DNA of 64,000 nt from Utricularia gibba (lineage: Eukaryota; Streptophyta; Magnoliopsida; Lamiales; Lentibulariaceae). Within the stretch, counting starts at the first letter, position 1, and every line of letters starts with the position of its first letter. The stretch spans positions 2,728,001-2,792,000 of the forward strand of contig CM007990.1 of NCBI GenBank assembly GCA_002189035.1. The letters are read 5' to 3'. Below the pieces are notes generated by a model that had not been told where the DNA came from, searched no databases, and saw nothing but the letters and a program-made list of their open reading frames with translations. The position numbers and the translations under genes were made by a program. This document shows, one piece after another, positions 11,499 to 25,150 of the stretch.

Positions 11499-12159
11499 GT
11501 GCTCTTTGTACTCCTCCAAGCTTCTGTCCATTTATAATTTGGCAAGTCGTGTCATGTTTGTTTCTTCTAACGTATATGAACCAGATCTGAGTCAATGTTT
11601 CTAACTTATTGGCATGATCCACAATTTAATCTCATCATTGATATTTTAGTACTGAAATGCATGTTTGCATCTACTCAACCAGCTAAGGGGTGAATTTCAC
11701 CATCATATTTTGATAGTTTTAAGCACAATTTATCAATTCCCAATTTGTGGTGGTAAGCTTTAGATTCCTTTTCCCATGAGTGATCCTACACCATGATGGT
11801 TGGAGTTTTATGGCAAGGAGTCATGATGATGAAGTTCCATATGCTGTTTCAAAGTTGTCATCCAGGTGCCCATCTAATTTTGTAGTGCCTTAGTCATCTC
11901 TTTGTGTTCTTCCATTTCGTTGCAGGAAAGTGCTCTGATATAAATTGTGATTGGTTTTGGGATTTTGATCATATAATAGAACCTTCAAAATTAGTTGAAT
12001 TACCAATTGTAGTCAAAACATAAGTAGGATTCGGATCGGAATCCTTACACTTCCACCAACATATAGCTTTTGCTCTGAAATGTAACAAATGGAAAATGTT
12101 TAGACAATGGTAGCTTCAACAAAATGGTTTGCACAACTAGTGAAGGATGATTGGTGTAT
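11499..12159. other. No gene seen
   Basis: Continuation of retrotransposon-derived sequence without a recognisable open frame. Nothing specific can be assigned. Confidence 0.4.
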
Positions 12160-13190
12160 TTTAGGTGTCATTTTTAATATTAGGATTAAGTTGTCCAATA
12201 AGGACTTATGTTAATAATTATTACATTTATGCTTTATGACGTAAGATTTTGTTGTGATGATTGAAGAGATTACTTGCCTGAATACAAAAGCTGAATTCAC
12301 AAGAAAAATAGAAAGAAGGAAGGGAGAGGAACGTGAGAATTAAATGCATTTTGGGATGTGAATTAAAAAAGAATTTGAACTCAGACTAAAAATCTTTTAA
12401 CTTGAACATGAATATTGTAGCACTTTTGTTCTTCCTCTCCACCATAGGGAGGAAGAAGGTTTTTTTTTTTTTTTTTCATTTTCTTTTTGTTTATGTTGAT
12501 CATTCATCACTAATTTTTTTTAGTTTCAGAGGATTGATAAAGTTTCTTTTAATATCTTGAGTACAACTTTCAGTGATTCATTGAATTTCTTCTTGATTTC
12601 ACATATTTTCATATGTAATGTTATATTTTTTCTATAATGCCTCTTAATCATGGCCCATGAGCAATGGGACACTTCAATCCTATTAGTTTGAGAAAGATAG
12701 TGAATTTTCTATGATTATGATACTTCGTTAATGCATAGATAGTGGCATTGTACCTAATTCTTAAGGCTTTAAGATTTTAGGGTAGTGCCCTTGTATGCAT
12801 ATAAGTCAATTTTGAAGGCAATCGACAGCAATCCATTTGTATTCTCAATCATTCAACATAGAACAACATGAGAGCAATTGATAGTTATTCCCTTTTCTCT
12901 TTTTAAAAAAGTGTCAAGGAGACTAGATTATTTCTTATTTTTATGACCAATTATTTGGAAAAAAAAAACTAATGAAAGTTGAAATAATGAGAGACAAAAA
13001 ATAAAAAGAGATTTTCTTTTTCAGGAATTATTTCTCTTAATCAAAGTCTATTAATTACGTTTTATATTCTATTACACTAAACACTTCCTACAAACCCATG
13101 ATAATATGCAATCGATTACCACAAAATTAATTTTACAAAACTCAACTTTTTATGATTGATACTTGTACTATAACCTTGTTCTGTTTTTGT
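12160..13190 (+). repeat. LTR family A, copy 2 (decayed)
   Basis: It follows the order of the solo LTR at 6572-7878: a GTGTCATTTTTAATATTAGG start, a CTTCCTC...GGAGGAAGAA palindrome, TTTTGAAGGCAATCGACAGC, then GATACTTGTACTATAACC near the end. Many substitutions and A/T runs have accumulated. It is followed by a leader and a gag start (13521), as expected for a 5' LTR. Both boundaries are approximate. Confidence 0.6.
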
Positions 13191-13520
13191 GAATTATTTC
13201 GCTTATAGTGCTGCCCCATCCAATAAGAGCCGATTTTGTAATCAAAAATTGGAGGGGACATATCTCCATGTCAGAAAAGTTCCATGTCCAGATTTGTCTT
13301 CTCGCAAATAGAAGTACTAGAACGGAGAAGAAAACAGAGTTTTTGGGAACCATTGGAACATACGAAAAGGAGGCACAAATTCACAAAGTTCCTAAATTTC
13401 TGGGTTCATCATGTTTCGGGAATTTTGTTCTTGATAGAGAGATTTCTACCCTGATGTACAAGAGCGAGAGAAGCAGCAAGGTAGAGCAGACTCCCTGCTG
13501 TTACTCAAGATAATTTTATC

Positions 13521-13741
13521 ATGGCAGAACAAGAGAAGACCCTGAATGAACTTGATGCAGCTGACCATACGTACATAGGGCTTTGTATAAGGTTTTATGA
13601 TGACACAACCAATGAATTAAAGCTAGCTACGATTAATTTTTTGTCCAAGTATTATGGAAAAGTGGGTAAAAACCCACATGAACATCTTGACAACGTGATT
13701 GTTGTTTGCACCTCTTTTAAGAGTGCTGGTATGACTGAGGA
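13521..13741 (+). pseudogene. Athila-like gag N-terminal fragment
   Basis: From ATG 13521 the frame reads MAEQEKTLNEL, then INFLSKYYGKVGKNPHEHLD, then VVCTSFKSAGMTEDAI. This matches the start of plant Ty3/gypsy gag (...GxPxEDPxxHLxxFxxxCxxxKxxGVxxDAI...). The match ends at a run of 18 T residues (about 13751), after which the frame is unrelated. With the LTR-like copy just upstream, this is the 5' end of a decayed Athila-like element. Confidence 0.7.
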
Positions 13742-14640
13742 TGCTATCTGTTTTTTTTTTTTTTTTGTTATTTCTTATTTTTCTGTTATTGTCATAGTTT
13801 TTATCTGTTTGTGCACTTGCACAAGCAATTGGTCTATTTGTTTTTTTATTTTTGTTCATCATTTATTTGTGTAGATATGTAGAGAATTGATTGAGATATA
13901 ACCTATGTCCTGAATTCGAGAAGATCGATGCCGAATTAGATCAAAAAACTGGTCTACACAACAATATTGTGAAGAAGAAATTTGGAAGCATTTGCACACC
14001 AGAGTATTTATGTAAATTGGAAGAGACCCCCACTAGGTGGAAGGATAATGAAACTGAAGATGGAGTTTCAAGAAAATATGTCCTTGACTTTGCGTAAGCT
14101 GCAGAAGAGGATTGTGTTACATAGGAACATTTGGGAGCAATGGATCTTTTTGAGGACCACAACCATGAATTATTTGATCAAGGCATACATCAAAAGGAGC
14201 TTTGAAGTTCCTTAAGCTTCGTAAAAAAAAGTTTTGAAAGAAGAACTTGTCATTATAAGTAAGGATTTAATTGAAGAATATGATTTTGTTTTTAACAAAG
14301 ATATCTTTCGTAGAATACACCAACTCAAGAAAGCTTTGATCCCATGCATTGGAGCTTTCCATTTGAGTTGTACAAAGAGCAAACAAGAGCATGGTGTGAT
14401 GGGCACATGCACAAGATGAAATAATTTCGTTATTTGATATTTTAGTTAACTTGTAATTTGGTTTGGATTTGGTAGAGGATGTTTTACAAATTTTGGTATT
14501 TGGGAGTTGGGAATTTGGTTCAGTATACCACCGAATGCTCACACCTATTTGTATTTTTTTCTATTTTCATGTTTATTTTCATATTAGATTTAAGTGTGTG
14601 TGTATAGATGCTTGCTGTTAAGGATTGTGTTCAAGCTTTA
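13742..14640 (+). other. Decayed internal retrotransposon sequence
   Basis: Short frames with several stops follow the gag start. A stretch near 14330-14410 reads WSFPFELYKEQTRAWCDGHM in one frame, faintly like the end of an integrase. No gene can be supported. Confidence 0.35.
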
Positions 14641-15256
14641 CTTGTAAAACTCATGCACATGTGATTGATTTACCATGTTTTTCGACATTTAATTTGAGGT
14701 TTGATTTTTTTTTTTTCGCAACGTTCTCTTTACTAACATACTTTTTAATATCACATAACCCCAAGGGAGTGTGGGAGAATCTAAGATTGGCCTCAAGAAC
14801 TTAAGGAGAATGGCTCAATCCAATATTGTTAGTAAGACAATTATGTCTAATATGTCTGCGAGATGTGTGGTGTAGGGATTAGATTTAGATGTGGAGAAAA
14901 CATGGATTATCATAAGAGGTAACATGGTTCTGATGGCGTGGTTGATTCTATAATCCCACTAAATGATGGCCGGTGCAATAATGGTTGACGAGTAATACTA
15001 TTTTTGAATAACACCCCCAGAATTTGCGCAAGCAAATCAGTACTTAGGATTTACACCATATGTATTGACTAGTTTTGAGTAAGATGGATTTTTGATCTAA
15101 AGTCACTATTTATATTATTTTTAAAACCAAATTTTTTTCTATTTTCGATGTTTTGAGTCATTTTTTTTTATAAGAAAGTTTCAATAACAATTTGTTATGG
15201 ATACTATCTTATTTTATTAATTTGATAGTTTTTGTGTACTTGTAGAATTAACATTA
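14641..15256 (+). repeat. LTR family C, copy 1 (5' truncated)
   Basis: It aligns without rearrangement to 32820-33412, the right half of the family C solo LTR. Shared landmarks are TTTAATTTGAGGTYTGATT, GAGAGTGTGGGRGAATC, GATTGGCCTCAAG, ATAACACCCCCARA and the end GTAGAATTAACATTA. The first 600 bp of the LTR are missing. Confidence 0.75.
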
Positions 15257-16635
15257 GTAAAATTTTCTAATTTTTACTACTTATTTAAATTGTTTAACTT
15301 TAGAAAATTAAATAATTTAATTTGTTACTAATGATGTTATTAACCATTTTAGAAAAAATGACCAGCCTACAATTATGTTATATTACAGAATCAGTAAACA
15401 TTATAGAGTAAGTTTGCGACATATTACACTCTAGTAAGATTTTTTTATGAATTTTACAAACTAATGGATCATTAAAAGTAAAACAATAAATAATAGTGTC
15501 AATATTCAAAAAAACGATGAACCTTGTTATGCAATATTTAGGAAATTGTATATCCAATATGTGAAAAAGTTATTAATAAAAAGAAAAAACGTATGTAACA
15601 AAGTCAAACTGTACATCCCTCTTCTTTACCTTATTATGAGTTCTTTGATCACTCTTTTGACTTTGTCTTAGTGAAAATTATTTTCTAATTATGAGCACCC
15701 CTAGTTTTTAATTATTGCTTTCCTCAAAATCATTAAGTCAACTAATTTTATGGAAATCTATAAGAAAAGTAGTTAACATCCTTCAACCACGTAACATATG
15801 GCTTCATCTCTGGCTTGTCCTCCACTGACTTTCTCCATAAAGAGTAATGATTGGTCATTCTTTCTCGGTTTTTTGAGTTCTTTGTTGTTGTTTGAAAGTA
15901 TGTGAAAATGGAATACATAGAAGCAACCTCAAGGATGTTGACAGGACCACACCCTTGTGAGTCACACTTCATGTGTTACACCAAGCAACACTTTCCCTAA
16001 GGCTAGGGCTGCCACTTTCTTTGGAGCAGGCAATGATCAATACCTTTCTAGAACTTGTAAGAGAGTATTTGGGACTAGAAGCAAGTTGCTTGGGGTGTGC
16101 TCAAGTAAGGAAAGATAGAGAACCGGCTTACCATTACAAGGCTGAGGTCAAAGGGAACCTTGCTGTTGAAGTATTGATGAGAGACCAAGTGAGATTGATA
16201 AATCTAATTTGCTCATTCGACTGGACAAAAGGACAACTCTCCTAATTGGATCCACTATGAGCATTCTCTCTCATTCGAAGTTGTCAAATGTGACTCATCT
16301 TTGAGATAAGCAACTAGACTATGTGATTGCTCCATACTTGTCGATAAGAGTACCCTGTGGCTGATGCACCAGAATTCGGCTACATGATGAAATAGATGAG
16401 CTGATCGTAGACGGAAATTTGAGTACTCATCTTTTCCATTAAAGAACCAACCTCCCTATGGATATAAGCATTCTTTGAATCCGTTCATCTTTGAGTGACA
16501 TTTCATCCGTGGTTTTTTTCCCATTGAGGTTTCCACGTAAAATTTGGTGTTTTTTTCGTTTTGCATTAATATCACACAACCACAAAGTTATTGTTTGAAT
16601 CAAACTCCTCGATATTCCTTTTGAGCCTGTCAGCT
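15257..16635. other. No gene seen
   Basis: AT-rich DNA to about 15760, then less AT-rich repeat-like sequence with a 90-codon frame (15973-16245) that has no recognisable domain. Probably retrotransposon debris. Confidence 0.35.
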
Positions 16636-16639
16636 ACAT

Positions 16640-16905
16640 GCTAAAATATAACACTTGCCAACCATGTACATCTCCACAATTGCCCAAAAGAGGATAGAAT
16701 GGGGATGGATGTTGATTCTCCTAGGCAAAAGTTGTTCTCTGTTTAGCGTAATTACATAGTAGGTATACAAACACCAGGAAGATCGTGACATCAAAAGGGC
16801 TGAGGAGTTAGTGACCGAGCTGAAGGCCACCAAGAAGTGTATCCAAAGAATGAAGATGGAGGGATGTGGCCTCCAGAGGAACTATTTGATGGATGAAAAA
16901 TTTTA
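16640..16905 (+). repeat. Dispersed repeat E, copy 1, with a coiled-coil-like frame
   Basis: The + strand at 16770-16905 reads EDRDIKRAEELVTELKATKK then a further 20 residues to a stop, a charged helical stretch. The DNA resembles 58770-58895 (AGAAGATYGTGACA...AAGAAGTGT...AGAACTACTTG...). The two are copies of one element family, possibly part of a gag or accessory frame. I cannot name it. Confidence 0.45.
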
Positions 16906-18700
16906 AAGATATCGTGGATCTAAAGATTCTTCCTATCAAAGGATTTTTTAAAACTAAACAGGCAATCTACATCTCATTCACAAAGAAAATAATATAGTAA
17001 TAGCAAATCTAGGTTGATCCATAGAGACCAAACGGTTTTCAATTGTAAGTCCTATGCGTAAGTGGTATTAAACATGAGGTTTTTGTCTTGAAGTGAGTTT
17101 CTACTCTAATGTAATTAGAAAAATTCTTAAACTAGTTTTTACACTAAAAATAGACAACAAAATATGTAAATCGATATTTTTAGAAATTTAAAAGTAAGCA
17201 TTTTACTTTATTCAAAAATTAATCATGCTTAAAAGAAAGCTTAAACATCCTAATGCTATTGTTCTGATTTACACATGAAAGTAGTGAAGAAAATGATGAA
17301 GAAAGCATGCTGAGTTGATGATAACATTTAAACAGAGTAAACTGAGGAGTAGGAAATGTAAAATGCTAGTAAATTCACGAAGATTCAAAAAAAAAGTTTT
17401 GCAGTAAAAGAAAAATATTTGTTTAGTTCTCCAAGTCAGTTTTGCGCATGCGTCATCTTCTTCTTCTCACATAGGCTGGTTCTAAGGCTTTGTTGTCTGA
17501 GTTCCTGGTTCTAATGTTGTTTTGGATGATACAGGTAGTTTTAGTGTCACATTAGAAACTGCTTCCGTTGTCTCCTTCTCAACAAGCAGGTCTCTATCTT
17601 GGCTAGATTTTGGCATCAAAGGTAAGTTCCACTGTCATACTAGAACTGTTCCTTCTTTGTCTTCTTTCTAGAAATCTGCTCAAACTCATCAGAAAAATGT
17701 CTTCCAGCATCGGAATGCCCTCTTATCCCTTTACTCAATCATGTCTAACCCCTGTTGCATGTTGTGGGGTGGCCTAGCTTCTCCCCATAATCCCTTGCTT
17801 TTTTATTTTTTTCCTTTTATACCTGCAATCAAATCATGTCAATCTGTCCCATATCTTGAAAATCAGAGTTGTCAGCATCCTGCTTTTCAGCTGCAGTAAA
17901 CCTGTAATTCTGCTTTGAGTTGCAACAGTTCTCTTCTTCTTTTTTTCCGACACTCACTTAGAAAATATCCTTTCTTGCTAATTCAGCTTCCTACGTAGAA
18001 CTGTAATTCTTGATTTGTCTATGTACTAAAAACAACTTTACAAACTGGTCAAACACAAGGCCTAGCCCAAATCGGCTGGCAGTTCCTGAGCTTGGATGAA
18101 TAGAAAAGACTACCTCAATCCACAGATTAATGCAGAAAATGGCCCAAAACATACTTTTATCAAAAACAAAATTTGATACCATTAATTTTGATATTTTCCC
18201 TATTTTAACTCACCTAATTCCTTATCAAACACTAAAAATAACACATAAATCAAATTTGACATAACATCACTATTCGAACTACAAAAATGCTATATATCAA
18301 GTCAACGACTACATAGTAGACCTTTTGAGATAGACCGCGAAAGCCTACCAAGCAAAGAAGAGGGATGAGGAAGATCCTAACCAACAATTAAGCCTCTTTA
18401 ATATCTAAGTGAGCATAAAACTCACAAATGATGAGATGAGGCATTGGTTATTTACATCTAGATGATTCCTCTAGGTACCATTTGTTCTTCAATGACTTCT
18501 TCCTCTTCTATACTTAATACATAATGAACACTCATATTGCAAGACAAAAGACTAAGTTGAAGGTCTTCGAATATAACTTCAAGAGTTTTACATGGAAGGA
18601 AATTATTTTTAAAAAAAAATCCAAAATGATTAATATTTGGATGCCATAGAGGGGAAACCCAATGAGTATGGAATGAAGAAGGCTGCAAAGGATAAGCAAC
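16906..18700. other. Unclassified repeat-like DNA (repeat G, copy 1 at about 17005-17080)
   Basis: A segment with AGCAAATCTAGGTTGATCCA followed by CAATTGTAAGTCCTATG resembles 62335-62410. The rest looks like non-coding retrotransposon sequence with a pyrimidine-rich stretch at 17400-17950. No gene seen. Confidence 0.35.
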
Positions 18701-21311
18701 TATATCCCAACAGGGGTTTAACCTTCGACCCTAAGATGCCACGTTGTGTTTAGCTATTTATGTGGAGTTAAAATAATATAAGCACATCAAACAACATCAA
18801 AGATATAACCATAGTAGCAATGCATTAAATAGGAGATGAACAGTAATATCAAATTGAAACAAGTTTTAAATAACAAAAATAAACAATCTCTTTTAGATTT
18901 ACTCATAGCTAGGAATAGGGTTCCTGCATATGAATTTTCAAAATGATTTGGAAATACATCTTATTCTTTCACTTTCTTGTTCTTATTTGATTTCTCTTCT
19001 CCTCCTCATGTTCTCCTTTCAAGTTCTTGTTTGAAGTTTAGTGTATATCCCTCCTTTATTCCTTTCTCTTTTCTTACCTCCTCGTGATTCATGTATGTTT
19101 TTTCCTCTTTTCTAGCTTGATGTCTCCTCTCCTATGGTAAGCGCGACTCTTGTAGATATCTTGGGATGTAATATATGATATGTGCTACCTTGGAAAGATA
19201 TGATTACATCAATTGTTAGACTAAATTCATATTAAAATTCGAATTTCCATCGGATAACACAATTACATTATTGATTAAAATCCCCTGAAAAATATGTGTT
19301 ATTATTTGCCTAAGCCTTCAACAAAATCAGTGACCAAAAATTCCCTTGGTCATAGGGAGCTAGGCACTTCCTCAAAATCTCCACCTACTCCTCCGAGATG
19401 AGTGAGATGCCTTGCACCACCCTTTTGAAATGTCTCAGGATGCCCTTCGGGGACTCTCTCTTGAAATCTTCATTATATGCTAGGTGGAGAAGAGTAAAAT
19501 GAAGTCATTGAAATACCATTGTTGAGCATCCCCTTTCAAGGTGGACACGAACAATCAACATCTCATCCCAGGCATCAGTGGTAGGTGCTAGACAAGGGGC
19601 GGTCTCGCCATTGAACCAAGGGACTCCCCCGAGTGCTCGATAACCAAGTCTTCGCATGCCATTGATGACTTGAGAGAATGAGTTGTAGGCTGGCATACCC
19701 CATGAGTAGCTTCTCTCCCTCTATGGCCTATTTCATAAGGCCTTTTGAGGGTAGTCCCAACATGCACTATCTTCATATGTTGACTAGTTTTTGAGGTATT
19801 TACCCATTTAATCTTTTAATTGAGGTAATATAAAAATAATTATAAAAGATAAGGTATATTACTAATTATATTAAAAAAAATAGGTAAAATAATAATAAAT
19901 TTGAAAACTAGGATGATATAAAAATGTTTTTAAAATTAAGGTAAAAATGTTTTTGAGGGGGTCTTTGTCGGCTGTCATTATGTGCTTGGTATGCTTCTTG
20001 ATGGCTTCCTACTCAAACACAAGCTCTCTGGCTCTGTTGACTTGAGGGTCTCCAAGGTTCGCGTAAACACAGCATGTTAGCACCAGCCACCAGGGAATGG
20101 GTACCTGACCATCGCAGTAAGCCTCCGTGCTCTCCCTTCATCATTATGGCGGTGACGTGAGTAAGCATCCTTTGGTTCTATAGTGGCAAGCTCCTTGGAG
20201 ATTTTGGCAGCCCGAACATTATGGGAGTTGTTTCTTGCAATCCACAACAACGAAAACTAAAAGAACTCTAAAAATGTGCAGCATTACCTCGCTGAGGAGA
20301 TTCTCCATCGGGAACAAGTAAAATCACACAGAGGACACCCAAATGTTACGAGGGTTTGAAGATTTTTAGTTTTTTTGAGTGATTTCTAAACATCAAGTGG
20401 CTAAAAAGCATATTTGTGGACATTAGTAAGAAGACAATAATTTGCAATTCGAATAACAAGAAAAAAAAATAGGGGTGCTTATGCACTAGGAAATATTTCA
20501 TGATGGAAAAAGGGCACAAGAAGATCCAAGAATTCTGTATAGGGTTTTTGCATTCTTTGGGATACTCCTTTTTGGGATTTTTACTTCAAATATATCTAAA
20601 CTTTACCTTAGTTACACTAAATATGTCCAAACTTTCATATTTACTCCAAACCTTTTTAAACATTCATTTTTCTAACACAAAATGTGATTTTAACAATTTT
20701 GTTTGAGTGTGTACTATACGTGCGTGAATGAAAAAATAATAACAAAGTTTAATTCAAATGATATACACACAAAGTTTAACATATATACCTAAATATTTGA
20801 AATATATTTTAAATTATCTAATGAAAATAAAATTGTAATAACTTCTAAATTTGATATATGGTCTAATTATGCACACAGTTATATATTTCTTATCAAATCA
20901 ATTCATGATGAAAATAATAAATTTAAAATATTGAATACCTTTAACAATTTTATTTATACACTCAAAAAATTAACAAGAAAAATATAAATGTTTTACCATT
21001 AATACCAAATGTAGCAGAAATTGTCGACAAAATATAGGTAACAATAATTAACAAAACAAGGCAATCATTGTCAACAAATTACGACCTATATAATTGAATT
21101 TCTATTTCTTTCTTCTTCAACAGAAGTCCAATGTCAATGGTAAATGCAGCAACATCATCTTTAGTAAATTAAGAGTCACTAAACTACATATAAAAAATAA
21201 ATTAGAAAGTATTTTGATTGTATTTTAATAATAATAATAATAATAAACTTACGAAGTATGAAAATCTTTTAAAATAAAAAGTAACCTTCCTCAATGAGCC
21301 CATAGATGTGT
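18701..21311. other. No gene seen; decayed repeats
   Basis: Minus-strand frames at 19505-19776 (for example GGVPWFNGETAPCLAP) are moderately GC-rich and look like broken retrotransposon coding sequence, but I cannot place them in a family. From 20500 the sequence is very AT-rich. Confidence 0.3.
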
Positions 21312-21324
21312 TACCGAGTAATTT

Positions 21325-22036
21325 AGCAAAATACCCACGAAAATTTTATTGGCTGAATACCCTGCCTATTAGTGGAATAACCCTTACTTTTTTTTGTTTG
21401 CTAAATACCCCTATTTGAGGTAAGAGAAACAATAAATTAATAAAAACATATTTGATATATTCAAAATAATTAATAAATATGTTTACATATATACATATAT
21501 AATTAGATTTCATTGGTGGTGTGTAATTAACAATAAATCATAAACATACAAATAAATAATAATTACAATATATAAATATGTTCAAAATAAATAATAGATT
21601 AATATTCAATCATATTAATAATTAACACTAGAATGACAACGTATAATATAAGTTCATAAGAAATATCAAAAAAACATTTGATCCAAATATTTATTATGAA
21701 CTTGTATTCTACGTTGTCATTTAATAATTAATAATTAATTATTCATTATTAATTATTAATATGATTGAATGTAAATTTATTATTTATTTTGAACATATTT
21801 ATATATTATAATCATTATTTATTTGTATGTTTATGATTTATTGTTAATTACATGTTATCAAAAAACTCTAATTTTATATAAATATATATATATTAACGTG
21901 TTTATTAATTATATTACCTCAATTAGGGTATTCAATAACCAAAAAAATAGCAAGGGGTATTCAGCTAATTTTTCAAAAAGGTGGGGTATTCAGCCAACAA
22001 GTTTTTCGCAGAGGGGTATTTTGCCAAAGAAGCCGG
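21325..22036. mobile_element. Foldback (long inverted repeat) element
   Basis: The left arm (from about 21325) and right arm (to about 22036) are inverted copies of each other through almost the whole element. The outer parts share GCAAAATACCC...GGCTGAATACCC. The inner parts share AACAATAAATCATAAACATA, AATATGTTCAAAATAAATAA and TAGAATGACAACGT with their reverse complements. Flanking direct repeats TACCGAGTAATTT (21312-21324) and TACCGAGTTATTT (22037-22049) differ at one of 13 positions and look like a target-site duplication. There is no transposase. The structure fits a Mutator-like foldback or large MITE, but the family is inferred. Confidence 0.75.
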
Positions 22037-22231
22037 TACCGAGTTATTTGGCAGCACTCAGTCCATCCACTTTGGATATGCACCTACCTATATTGAAATA
22101 TATTGTAAGACTAAAGTATATGAGAAAAATCCTGGTTACATGTTCTTGCCTTTGATTTCAAAGAAGGTATATATGATATATGTTCATATGACTATTATTC
22201 ACCAAATGTTTTAAGTAAATTCCAAGCAAAT

Positions 22232-23323
22232 AGATAATACACAGTTTTCAGCGTTTTAGAAATATAAAATGAGTAATATTATGTTATAAAATTAGAATAT
22301 TATCAAGCATTTTCATGTTTTAACTTTTCTTAGAGCAATGCACCACTTTCTTAGCAATCCAAATCTCGAGTAGACAAAAGTGCACACCGAAGGTGGTAGG
22401 AAATGAGAACAAAAGGAAGGAGAAAGAGTACCAAATTTCAAAGATTGGAAAAGAAATTTTTGGACATGATGGGGGGCAAGAGAAAAATATCTCTCCTTGT
22501 TAGAACATGAAACACAGTTTAGGGAAGGAGCTCGGAAAGAAAAATTGTAAAAGAACAAAGATGAAGAAAACAAAGAAGAAGAATTCAGCTACATTTGAAT
22601 ATTTTTTTTATCAAGAATACTACTCATAATCAGTAGTGGATCGCAAATAATATTTCATCATTTTATTGGAAACTATTTCGATTTCATGTTATTGTTTATC
22701 TTTTTTTTGTAAAATTGTGACATGAAAATATTGATGATGATATTATATGCATTAGTTTTATTTTTTTTAATATGAGTATGTAAGCACCAAGTGGTGGTTT
22801 GGGGAAAAAAGAGACAAGTATGCTCATTGTTCTTCAAAGTATGCTAGCCTTATAATTGCATTATGTTTTGAACAAATCAAAATAGATCTAAGAGGGGGAA
22901 ATAGTGGTATATTCATCATAAAGCAACCTTAATTAGAAGTAGGTTAAAGATTAAAGGAGCACATAGGTTAAGATTTGAACTTTTGTTGAATAAATGAATG
23001 ATTAAGGGTAATGATGAGTATATTATTCCTGAAAGTTTTAAGATATTGCATTGTTTCCTTTTAGGCATAAATCTGATTTACTTGTTTATTTTTTGACTGA
23101 ATTTCATCGTAGAACTGCATTAGAATTAGCTTGGATTTTATCTACCATCGTGAAAAAAAAATAGAATCCATTAGCCTTCACATGAGAAGTACAAAGCTCC
23201 TCATTTTCGATCCTAATCCATTATGCTCGTATTTGTTTTATGATTGATTGTGAATTAGATTTATAAATTTATTTAGTAGGAAAATTAGTATTTATATGAC
23301 GTGTGTGAACTTTCCGTTGATCA
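22232..23323 (+). mobile_element. Solo LTR, family B, copy 2
   Basis: It aligns end to end with 45182-46383: AGATAATACACAGTTTT at the start (TG changed to AG), a purine-rich middle, and TTTCCGTTGATCA at the end. It is flanked by CAAAT (22227-22231) and CAAAC (23324-23328), a 5-bp target duplication with one mismatch. No coding sequence adjoins it. Confidence 0.75.
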
Positions 23324-23399
23324 CAAACCTATCCAAGAAATATTAATATACATAGTCATTTCATGAATTAGTAAACATTGCTTTTCATTTAGGAGCAGT

Positions 23400-25150
23400 T
23401 TATAAGGTTTCTTGTAGATATCACATGTCACAAAAGCAGCGAAATTTAAAACTTTTCAAAAAAACCCAAGTCGTAGATCTTGGAATATGGTATACGTCAA
23501 ATAAAGAGATACTTTTCAATGGGACTTCGTTGTTCACCAACCGCCAATAGTAGATAGCATCTACGGTATCTACGTATGAAACACTCCATCGATAAGCTAC
23601 TCAAGGGTACAAAATGATGGTCGATCTCCTCAAATTTTAGTAGAGAGTGAAGATATGAAAATCTCTACATATCGAATCTTTCTTATTATCTTATATAGAT
23701 ATTCGATAACATATCTAATGAAATATCCGTAAAAATCTTATCTCGTGGAAATCTAGTAGATATATATGTTCTTAAATCTTATCTATAGCAGATTTTTTTA
23801 TTTTGAGTTTAATCAATATTAATATCAAAATAACTCTTCATTTAATTTATCCATTTCACCAATTACATCTCATGTACTTACGTCATTCTATTTTATATCG
23901 ATAAGTGACTTCATTATTGTATCTAACTCTATAGGCTTCTTCAATCAAAGCCATAATAATGAATTTATTAATTAACTCTTCATTAATTAAATCCATTATT
24001 ATCAATCATGAGTGATGTCTAGCAACATATCATGATCCTTAAGATTTATGAATAATTAGGTGAACTGATTGACCCTTTCTATGATCAATACTTATATCTA
24101 ATTCGATACCAGAACATGGATGTGTGTTTTTGATGTATCGAACTTATAATTACATTTAAGCACTAACATTCAATAACCTATTCAAACTCTTCGAGTGTCA
24201 TTAACCTGAACCCAAGTCTTACTATTAGGTTTTGATGCAATTACTTGAGATAAGATCTCATAGCTAAAATGATTGATGAATTCTTAATTGATCAATCAAC
24301 TATCTCCAAACTTAAGGAGTCTCATCCCTTCTCATCCATACTAAGCAAGCCATAGTTAGACTCTCATTAGTAATGAACGAAAATGTGAGTTTAATATCAA
24401 GATAACTTAGTTGATCTCAAGTCTAAGTTTACTTGCATGGTTGCCATATTATAGATCTTGCTACTGACACTTTGTTAGCTTTCCGTAATAACATCTTGAA
24501 GAAGGTCTTCCAGTGAATCAATTATCTAATCGACATCTACATATTGGTTCTAGTAATCTCATTTCATCAATTGTAAGAATCATTCCCAAAACAATTTAGG
24601 AAACTCAATATTTGTGAGCTTATCCGCATTTGTGATATCTTCACTTCACAAATACTTTAGCCATGGAATTTTTAACTTGAAAACAAATGCTTTAAGAATC
24701 TCATATTATTATCTTATCATAATTTCTACAACACATAGATAGTGTATTGGATTTTATCAATGATATAAATTCAATCACAATTCAAAGTAAACCCCCTCGT
24801 GTATGTTTTGAAAAACTTTGTCTCTTTCCCTCTTGTGATTCTCTCTCATCGCATTTCCCAAAACAGGTACAGCTCTGCTGCTCCTACTCCTGACTTGCAG
24901 ATTGTTGCTGCGATAGTATACTCATTGCTCCCTGCTGCACGGTGACTTGCACGAAATCCTTGTTCTTTTACATGCTTTTCGGGTTGCTGCTAGACTCAAA
25001 ATTGGGTTAGAACATGAGTGGGATAAATCAAAGGATTTAGCCCATTAATCACACCAAAAATCATATTTTCCTAAATTATACAGAAAAATATTTAAAACTA
25101 TAAAATAAACAATTAAACATAATTAAAAACTTGTAATTTTCATATCCTAA
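23400..25150 (-). repeat. Dispersed repeats D and F, LTR-like
   Basis: About 24320-24780 is repeated in the same orientation at 44725-45181 (repeat D). About 24880-25150 is repeated in opposite orientation at 430-690 (repeat F). In this copy D and F adjoin, so they are probably two parts of one long LTR or non-coding retroelement. No coding domain is present. The outer limits are approximate. Confidence 0.55.

Noticed and set aside
12700-13200. Degenerate tRNA primer-binding site after the LTR (GTGCTGCC at about 13209)
   Set aside because: The resemblance to the Athila-type site is too weak to claim.
19505-19776. Possible retrotransposon gag on the minus strand
   Set aside because: Looks like broken coding sequence, but no family motif could be matched with confidence.
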